Shown here: piece by piece, positions 57,284-64,000 of the stretch
Numbering within the stretch: position 1 is the stretch's first letter
How the letters are laid out: each line of letters opens with the position of its first letter
Assembly (NCBI GenBank): GCA_033239005.1
Contig: BSQZ01000013.1
Span: 9,689,782-9,753,781 of the forward strand
DNA length: 64,000 nt
Direction of reading: 5' to 3'
DNA from: Lamellibrachia satsuma
Taxonomy: Eukaryota > Annelida > Polychaeta > Sabellida > Siboglinidae
Translations under genes and position numbers: made by a program
The notes under the pieces: generated by a model
The model's database searches: none
The model's input: only the letters and a program-made list of their open reading frames with translations
Told to the model about the DNA's origin: nothing

Positions 57284-57418
57284 AAGATTTAACAAGATTT
57301 GCCATCCAAGCCAAAGGCCCATATGGCAAGTGGACAAGGAAGCCATTGGCTTATCGAGAGTCCAACAATGTTCATCTACTTATAACCCGCCCTCCTGAGA
57401 TATGTGTCAACCTTGTTT

Positions 57419-59248
57419 TTAAAACATATTCACGCTGCTAGCAGTTACACAAACTGCAGACAATTTGTTCCATTCATTTATTGTCCTCTGTGAGAACGAG
57501 TGCTTCCTGATGTCCAATCTACATTGATCCTTTACTAATTTTACCTCATGTCCTCTAGTTCTGCTATCCTTCTTGAGTGAAAAAAACATATTTCTATCAA
57601 TATTTTCATACCCATTCAATATCTTAAAAACTTCAATCTGATCTCCTCTTAACCTCCTTGTCTCTAGAGTTGTTAAACCACATTCCTTCAGGCGTTCTTC
57701 ATAACTAAGGTCTCTCAGTTCTGGAATCATTTTAGTTGCTCTCCTTTGTATGCGTTCAAGCGTATCTGTATCCTTCTTACGATATGGTGTCCATGCTTGT
57801 ATACAGTATTCTAAATGAGGTCTAACTATTGCTTTATGAAGAGGTATAATTAACTTTTTTCCCTTGTATGTTATGTTTCTTCTAATCAATCCAAGAATTT
57901 GATTACCCTTTGAAGCTGCAATACCACACTGCTCTGAAACTTTCATATCAGCGCTTATTTTAACTCCAAAGTCCTTTTCTTTTACAGTAGTACCCAGAAC
58001 AGTATCTCCCATTTTATAGTTTACATCCACGTTCCCATGTCCTGTATGTAGGCATTTACATTTCCCAAAATTTAACAACATCTGCCATTTCACTAATCTG
58101 TCTAGATCGTTTTGTAAATGTTGTTTATCACCATCAGTATTAACCTTTCTAAACAGGTTTGTGTCATCTGCAAATTTCAGTACGTTACTTGTTATACTGT
58201 CGTCCAAGTCATTGATATATATTAAGAATAATATAGGTCCTAATACTGATCCTTGAGGTACCCCACTCAAAACCGATTTCCAATTTGAAACTTCTCCATC
58301 CACTACAACTCTTTGTCTTCTGCCAGTCAGCCATTGTTCTATCCAGTCAGTTATGCTATCCCCGATACCATGGGCTTTTAATTTAAGTAGTAATCTTTGA
58401 TGAGGCACTTTGTCAAAAACTTTCTGAAAATCTAAGTAGATAATATCTACTGGTGATCCCACGTCTATCCACTTAATGATTTCTTCCAAAAAACATAACA
58501 TATTTGTTAAGCATGACCTCGCTTTAAGGAATCCATGTTGAGATGAATTTAATAATTTATGCTTAACGAGGAAGTCCACCATATGGTCTTTAATTAACCT
58601 TTCTAATAATTTACAAATCACTGAAGTTAAACTCACTGGTCTGTAATTCTCTGGCTTATTTCTCGAACCCTTTTTAAATAATGGTTTGATGTTTGCTTCT
58701 TTCCATTCAAACGGAACAACTCCCTCTTTTAATGACAAGTTGAATACTCTTGCAATTGGTATACTGATTTGTTCTACTGTTTCCATTAGTAATTTTGGAG
58801 GAATCCCATCCACTCCCGGTGACTTATTATCCTTCATTGCCTTTATTTTCTTAGCTACCATTTCTGGAGTTACAACTAACGGTCCTAAATAATCAGATTT
58901 AGCCCCCTGAAATTTAGCATCAGTAACTGGTAATGAACTAATATCTTCTTTGGTAAACACTGAACTGAAGTAACCATTTAGGTCTTCCGCCATTAAAAAC
59001 CCCTGTGATATTATATTTCCAGCACTGTCTTCTAGAGGTCCAACCTTGTCTTGTATGTTTTGTTTACTCCTGACATATGCATGAAAACTCTTGCTGTAAT
59101 TTTTTATGTTACATGCTAGTTTTTGCTCATAGCTTCTTTTAGATTGTCTGATTTCAGTTGTAGCTGCAGTAAGTGCCTCTTTGTAATTTGCATAGTCTTC
59201 TTCCTTTCCGGTACGCCTATAAACCCTCCACATAGTTTGTTTTAACAC
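57419..59248 (-). CDS. CR1-like reverse transcriptase, long intact frame
   Basis: 609 uninterrupted codons. They include the pre-RT linker (YEQKLACNIKNYSKSFHAYV), fingers (KSPGVDGIPPKLL, NYRPVSLTSVICKLLERLIK, SQHGFLKARSCLTNML), palm (IIYLDFQKVFDKVPHQRLLL, GVPQGSVLGPILFLIYINDL, KFADDTNLFRK) and thumb/C-terminal parts ending QRTINEWNKLSAV. RT copies LINE RNA at the nicked target site. The frame being intact while the endonuclease is broken suggests a fairly recent copy, but it cannot move by itself. Confidence 0.95.
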   Translation of the reverse strand: MLKQTMWRVYRRTGKEEDYANYKEALTAATTEIRQSKRSYEQKLACNIKNYSKSFHAYVRSKQNIQDKVGPLEDSAGNIISQGFLMAEDLNGYFSSVFTKEDISSLPVTDAKFQGAKSDYLGPLVVTPEMVAKKIKAMKDNKSPGVDGIPPKLLMETVEQISIPIARVFNLSLKEGVVPFEWKEANIKPLFKKGSRNKPENYRPVSLTSVICKLLERLIKDHMVDFLVKHKLLNSSQHGFLKARSCLTNMLCFLEEIIKWIDVGSPVDIIYLDFQKVFDKVPHQRLLLKLKAHGIGDSITDWIEQWLTGRRQRVVVDGEVSNWKSVLSGVPQGSVLGPILFLIYINDLDDSITSNVLKFADDTNLFRKVNTDGDKQHLQNDLDRLVKWQMLLNFGKCKCLHTGHGNVDVNYKMGDTVLGTTVKEKDFGVKISADMKVSEQCGIAASKGNQILGLIRRNITYKGKKLIIPLHKAIVRPHLEYCIQAWTPYRKKDTDTLERIQRRATKMIPELRDLSYEERLKECGLTTLETRRLRGDQIEVFKILNGYENIDRNMFFSLKKDSRTRGHEVKLVKDQCRLDIRKHSFSQRTINEWNKLSAVCVTASSVNMF

Positions 59249-60210
59249 TATTTTTTCTAATAGCCTCTTTTAACAAGTGTTTCTTTCTACACCGTTTTCC
59301 TTGTTTTTGGAAGGGAACAAATTTATCGATGATACTCTCAATTTCATATTTTAGAATATTCCAACATTCAATTGCGGTCTTATTCATCAGCATGTTATTC
59401 CAATCTAGCTTTGCTAAGTATTTTCTCATATCTTTGTAGTTACCTTTGTGGCAGTTTCTCTTGTACGTTTTCTTATTTTTACTTTCTGATTTTACATTGA
59501 TGTCAAAATGTATTTGATTATGGTCACTGTTACCCAATGGTTCAAGTATTTTAACATTGTCGAGTAATTGTTTTTGTGATGACAAAACTATATCTAATAC
59601 ATTTTCTCCCCTGGTTGGTTCTAGCACGTGCTGAGTAAGAAAGCTATCCTGGATTAAAAATAGAAATTGTTGGTCCTCACTCCCTGTGCTCTCTAGAGAA
59701 TTTCATTGTATGTGTCCATGGTTAAAATCTCCCATTATGATACATTCCCCTTTACTAACTTCCTTTATAGTGTTTTTTATTTTTGTGTTGTCCTCTTCGT
59801 TTATGCTTGGACTTCGGTAAACTAATCCAATAGTTAATTTTGAATTTCCTGAAACAATTTTGCACCAAACAGCTTCATCGCAATCTGCTTCCATTTCTAG
59901 TTTCATTTCATAAGCCTGAATAGATTCTTTAACATATAAAATAACCCCCTCCCCTTCTTCCTATTCGATCTTTCCTAAACATTACGTATCCTGTCAGTCC
60001 TAATTCAGCATCTGTTATGTCTATGTTGACCCATGATTTAGTTATACCAATTATGTGAGGGTCAATATCTTCTACCATAATGTTTAATTCGTTTTTCTTA
60101 TTTACTATGCTCCTTGCATTTAAACATACGCATCTATAACCTGTTTCAGAGATGTTTTTTGGACGATTTGATATTGGTTTGTCTGTGGCCTCTTGTTCTG
60201 CTTGAGACAC
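59217..60210 (-). pseudogene. CR1-like endonuclease, second copy, three frames
   Basis: Pieces with CLNARSIVNKKNELNIM, DPHIIGITKSWVN (Glu of the usual TESW changed to Lys), VWCKIVSGNSKLTIGLVYRS, IIMGDFNHGHIQ, and NVLDIVLSSQKQLLD with LGNSDHNQIHF (the SDH catalytic block). Stops and shifts separate them. Confidence 0.88.
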
Positions 60211-60232
60211 ATCTAGGTAACCCCCTGCACTT

Positions 60233-60770
60233 CTAGTTTAAACAATGTTTACTACCAAAAATATTTGTCATTGTACCCATGCCACTATCTACTGCTGCTG
60301 AAAGTTCGTCCGCGAATACTGCTGCCCCCTTTCCACTTAGATGAAGCCCATCCTTCATGTACATATCAGCCCTCTCAACAAAACTTCCCCATAAATCCAC
60401 AAATCCAACTTCTTCTTCCCTACATAGTTTCTGGACTAACATGTTAATTGCCATCCCCCGACAATTTCGATATTTGTGACCCTTCCTGCCCATTACTGGT
60501 AAAATCCCTGACATTATTACCTGCTCAACCCGCGTCTGTTTTAGTGTTCTGACGAACTGCCTATATTTCCTAACTATGGCAGTTGTACCCTCCCTCTCTA
60601 CGTTATTTGTCCCTACGTGTACTAAAATAAATCCACCCTTACACGAACCTACGATGTTTTCTACCCTCTCAGTTATCGCCTCTATTTTGGCTCCAGGCAA
60701 GCATCATCTCCCTTGTTTAAGACTCTGTCGATCTTCCTAACTATCGAATCCCCCACAAACACAGTCGTCG
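60233..60770 (-). pseudogene. CR1-like ORF1 esterase, second copy
   Basis: Frame pieces carry FVGDSIVRKIDRV (GDS block), PGAKIEAITERVENIVG, FILVHVGTNNVEREG (GTNN block), VIMSGILPVMGRKG and KDGLHLSGKGAAVFA (D-G-L-H catalytic pair). Here all expected catalytic residues of the SGNH fold are retained, unlike the copy at 46.6 kb. A one-base change separates the GDS block from the main frame. Confidence 0.78.
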
Positions 60771-60959
60771 GATTGCAGACGGAAGTAAGGCAGACAGTTC
60801 CACAATCCCAAGCGCGGCATGGAATTTCTCAGTGTAAAAATAGAAACAAGCGGATAGCTATACGCCACCATATTTACGACTCGTACATACGAAATTGGAG
60901 CCGTAGTTAAACAGTTTGTCGGAGCCGGCCAGTAACGAAGCCGCGTGGTAAATCGCACG

Positions 60960-62035
60960 CGCACAGCGTCGGCGATGTTTTCCTGGTGGAAATTGGAAAC
61001 CAGGACGGCAGTATCTGGACAGCTGACATTACGGTAAATCACACCAACAGGGTCACGTTCAAGCTGGACGCGGGCGCAGCTGTATCGGTGCTGTTCGATA
61101 AAGTACCCATATTACAACACCAGAAACTTACACTTAGGGACCCAGGAGGCATCAAGTTTCGTGTGTTGGGAACGCTGTTTGCGAAGTTGCAGTACAAGAA
61201 CAAAACATGCAACGAAACGTTATACGTTATCGAAAACCAGCCAACTTCTCTCTTAGGTCGTGACGCTTGTTTGCAGCTCAACCTAATTAAACTCATAGTG
61301 AATGAGGTCGCTGTACACAAGGACTTTCCACAATTGTTTCACGGCCTTGGAAAGCTGAAGATGCAACACCATATCTATATTCGAGACGACGCACGGCCGA
61401 TATGCTTGTATGCTCCACGCAATGTACCACATCCATTGCTTCCGAGAGTCGAAGAAGAGCTCCGAAAATGGAACAGCAAAGGGTCATCTCCAAAGTGACA
61501 CAGCCAACATACTGATGCTCCGGAATAGTTGTTGTGCCGAAGGCAAACGGCATGGTGGAGATTTGTGTTGATCTTACCCATCTGAACAAGGCGGTCAAGC
61601 GAGAAATACATCCGATGTCATCAGCTGGAAAAAGCATCGGTGTTCTCGAAGCTAGACGCGAATAGTGGCTTCTGGCAATTGCCATTGGATGAAGAGTCAA
61701 AACTGCTGACCACATTCATCACACCACAAGGGAGGTTCGCCTTCAACAGAATCCCATTCGGTATCTCATCAGCGCCAGAAATCTTCACTCGCACGAGCAC
61801 TTTCGCACTTTGCTTCAAGAGCACTGACTGTAGTAGAACAGCGATACGGTGTCATCGAGAAAGAAGCACTAGCTGCAACGTGGGCGTGTGATAAGTTTGC
61901 AGACTATGTTCTGGGCATGACATTCACGCTAGAAACCGACCACAAACCGCTTGTCCCACTCTTGAGCTCTACTGACAACGCAAGAATCTCCAGGCGTGAT
62001 GAGAACAAGATCGGGACGAGTGGTCAATCCGCCTA
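60960..62035 (+). pseudogene. pol: Gypsy protease-RT-RNase H segment, 3' part of the interrupted element
   Basis: The frame at 60,986-61,498 has a protease-like TFKLDAGAAVSVL (DTG changed to DAG), SLLGRDACLQLNLIK, and the start of RT. After a shift come VVPKANGMVEICVDLTHLNK, FSKLDANSGFWQLPL and FAFNRIPFGISSAPEIF. The palm YxDD region is then missing, and the sequence jumps into RNase H (EKEALAATWACDKFADYVLG, LETDHKPLVPLL). It stops near 62,035 without integrase or an LTR. Confidence 0.85.
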
Positions 62036-62219
62036 GTCGTTTGAACTTATGATTCGTGTAATGACACTGTCATCGTAAAAGGCTACGCACAGTAGCCCTT
62101 GAGGGAAGTACTGTGGTAAAGACAGTATTCTGGGGTCACGTACTTGTAACCTCTGCTCCATAGTTAGATTATGATTTAGTAGACATCTCATCGACCAAGA
62201 AAATGGAGATGTAGTGTTA

Positions 62220-62224
62220 TTACA

Positions 62225-62277
<53 letters not shown>

Positions 62278-62357
62278 ACACACGCACACGCACACGCACT
62301 CGCACACGCACACGCACACGCACACGCACACGCACACGCACACGCACACGCACACGC

Positions 62358-62395
<38 letters not shown>
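62220..62395. repeat. (CACG)n, (ACACGC)n and (AC)n compound microsatellite
   Basis: About 55 bp of the cacg tetramer, 90 bp of the acacgc hexamer and 30 bp of ac. Frames of Ala-Arg-Thr-His or Cys-Val type are artefacts. Confidence 0.97.
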
Positions 62396-62398
<3 letters not shown>

Positions 62399-63115
62399 AC
62401 ATTACAGCTGCAATTGAACGAAGGGACATTATCGTAACTAACAATGTGAAGTTCACACTACACAAGCATTTAAAGGTACAAAGTCAAGTCGTGTTACATA
62501 CAATGTGTTTTAATGAATCACAATACAAAATGGCCGTCACCTGTTTAAGAATATCAAAGTTAAAATTCAGAAAATTCCCGAATAACGGCTAACAATTTGG
62601 AGTACCGAGGTAGCCCTTTTAATCGTGGCATAGACAATGGCGCCACGAGGTGTTTTTTTTTACCTGAATGCGTTCCTTACATCATTCCGCATATGTTCCA
62701 GTAAAAAAGTTCATATATTCTTTAAAAATATTGGGTTTTAGGCCACTTTTAATCATTTTACACATCAAAACAGCGGAACCGATTGCATGATAAACATGGC
62801 GCGTGTGCGATTTGCGCATTAGTTACGCCTCGGTGCCATCATAACCGCGAAGGCGATGTTTGTGTGTACTGGGCATACAATTACGCAACGTAAAAAAATT
62901 AAGAGAAAAAAATTGAGAAAATAGGCTCCAAAAATTTTTCAAACGAAGAAATTCTAGAAAAAAAATTAAAACATTCTTCACAGTTTTCATATTAAACGCA
63001 ACATTTGTAGAGCACATACAGTCACTTCTAACGTAATATTATATATTTTATTTAATGTAATATTTGATGTTGCAAATATTATTTGTATGAAAATTATGTG
63101 GTCGATATTAGATTA
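62396..63115. other. AT-rich sequence, no gene seen
   Basis: Only short frames without motifs. Confidence 0.35.
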
Positions 63116-63118
63116 TTA

Positions 63119-63435
63119 TGCGCATGCGCAACTACAAGGGGACATCTCATTGCATGTCACTGTAAATATAATTAAATTTAAAAAAATGCATGGGTTAAAT
63201 TATCTGTCATTTGATGAACAAAGATTATTATTTTTGTAATTAAAAATTATACTGATGATATTGCATGTCATGCGCATGTGCAATTTTAAAGGGACAACTC
63301 ATTGCATGTCATTAACATAATTAAATTTAAAAGATTGCATGGGTTAAATTATCTTTCGTTTGGTGAGCAAAGGTTATTGTTTTTGCAATTAAAACATACT
63401 GATGATATTGCATGTCATACGCATGCGCAACTTTA
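63119..63435. repeat. Tandem duplication of about 150 bp
   Basis: cgcatgcgcaact with following gggacatctcattgcatgtc begins at 63,121. The equivalent (cgcatgtgcaatttt, gggacaactcattgcatgtc) begins at 63,273, and a third start (cgcatgcgcaacttt) is at 63,420. The copies are diverged, so the event is old. Confidence 0.85.
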
Positions 63436-64000
63436 AGGAGGGAGGGAAGGAGTACTTTAATTTAATTAGGTCAATTTATATAAATTTAAGTAAATTTATA
63501 TAAATTTACAATTTAATGTACTCTCTTTTCATTAACATGTTCATTTAAACAATTTACAAATAATAACTAAATTATATGCATATTCATATTTTTGAGGAAC
63601 ACCAAATACATATTTAGATTTTTTTATTTCTAAACTGGTGAGTAACCAAACCACATATGTATTGCTTTTTACGTATATGCTGTGTCTATGTGCAGTTGTA
63701 GTACCACTGGATTTGTCTGAATACACATTTCTTGATCGAATGACTGATAACACATTCACAGCTCACATCCAGCGGATACATAATCCTGTGCATTCAATGT
63801 GTATTCGACGGTTATGCGCCCGTCACGGCATTTCGTGCAAATATCCACACAATTTCTTTTGTGCAACTGCCTCGGACCGAGGCCCTCGGTGCGCGGAAGA
63901 AAGCCACACGATGTAAATACTTACTAAATAGTGTTATTATTTAGGCTAGGACAAGGTTTTCCGACAGCAATTCACCTTATTGTGCCTACATAGGGGTATA
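63436..64000. other. AT-rich end of window, no gene assigned
   Basis: Contains repeated taaatttatataaattt words at 63,470-63,510. A 92-codon plus frame (63,638-63,916) starts with a hydrophobic stretch and then has five cysteines. It has no match I recognise and poor codon character, so I do not call it a gene. Confidence 0.3.

Larger units (their letters stand above)
57284..60790 (-). mobile_element. CR1-like non-LTR retrotransposon (LINE), second long copy
   Basis: Same family as 43.8-47.1 kb. In minus order: GDSI block at about 60,750, ORF1 esterase (60,700-60,233), endonuclease pieces (60,210-59,929, 59,906-59,703, 59,627-59,217), and one uninterrupted 609-codon RT frame (59,248-57,419). 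The shared 3' UTR follows, ending in the repeated aaatcttgtt tail at 57,284-57,300. It lies between the Harbinger element and the 3' part of the plus-strand Gypsy. Confidence 0.93.

Noticed and set aside
63638..63916. 92-codon frame with a hydrophobic start and several cysteines
   Set aside because: Superficially like a small secreted peptide, but Cys spacing and codon use are unconvincing and it lies in AT-rich repeat-like DNA.

Overview
This window is animal nuclear DNA. It has GT-AG introns, a multi-exon solute-carrier gene, many non-LTR and Ty3/Gypsy retrotransposons, DNA transposons and very long AT and AC microsatellites. The mix suggests a marine invertebrate (mollusc, lancelet or similar), but nothing here fixes the species. 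No bacterial operons, CRISPR arrays or prophage genes are visible.

Host genes. Two are well supported, both on the minus strand. (1) Positions 1-810 hold the 5' coding exon of an unidentified membrane protein. Its frame is open for 261 codons and runs off the left edge. (2) Positions 18.4-25.6 kb hold a complete SLC34-family (type II) sodium-phosphate cotransporter. Eight coding exons with consistent splice phases encode 590 residues, with both QSSS repeat signatures, a glycosylated extracellular loop and a poly(A) signal. A CpG-rich stretch at 27.4-27.7 kb may hold its non-coding first exon. A possible orphan exon or pseudogene lies at 9.65-10.05 kb.

Left third (1-18 kb). This part is dominated by repeats: a 4-kb satellite of a 65-bp hairpin-forming unit (1.3-5.3 kb); a hAT-like MITE; a broken pogo/Tigger transposase; a 515-bp AT foldback; CR1-type LINE tails; a 35-bp minisatellite with higher-order structure; a tRNA-derived SINE candidate; and a large inverted repeat (arms about 500 bp) whose loop is a 46-bp minisatellite (15.98-17.85 kb).

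Middle (28-43 kb). Simple repeats, a LINE RT fragment, a 440-bp Harbinger-like MITE with a TTA target duplication, a deleted Gypsy copy (33.3-34.7 kb), about 670 bp of (AC)n, and a young, almost intact Gypsy element with two 382-bp LTRs (35,491-42,485). Its pol is broken by a 10-nt tandem expansion.

Right third (43-64 kb). A nearly full-length CR1-like LINE (43.8-47.1 kb), a short Gypsy element with 164-bp LTRs and a 5-bp target duplication (47,239-50,629), and a nested cluster. In that cluster a plus-strand Gypsy (gag at 52.8 kb, protease/RT at 61 kb) is interrupted by a PIF/Harbinger transposon (transposase plus Myb-like gene) and a second CR1-like LINE (57.3-60.8 kb). The window ends in CACG-type microsatellites and AT-rich sequence without a recognisable gene.

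A recurring theme is tandem slippage as the main local mutation. It made the satellites, expanded TA tracts inside LINEs, and broke the frames of otherwise well-preserved transposon genes.
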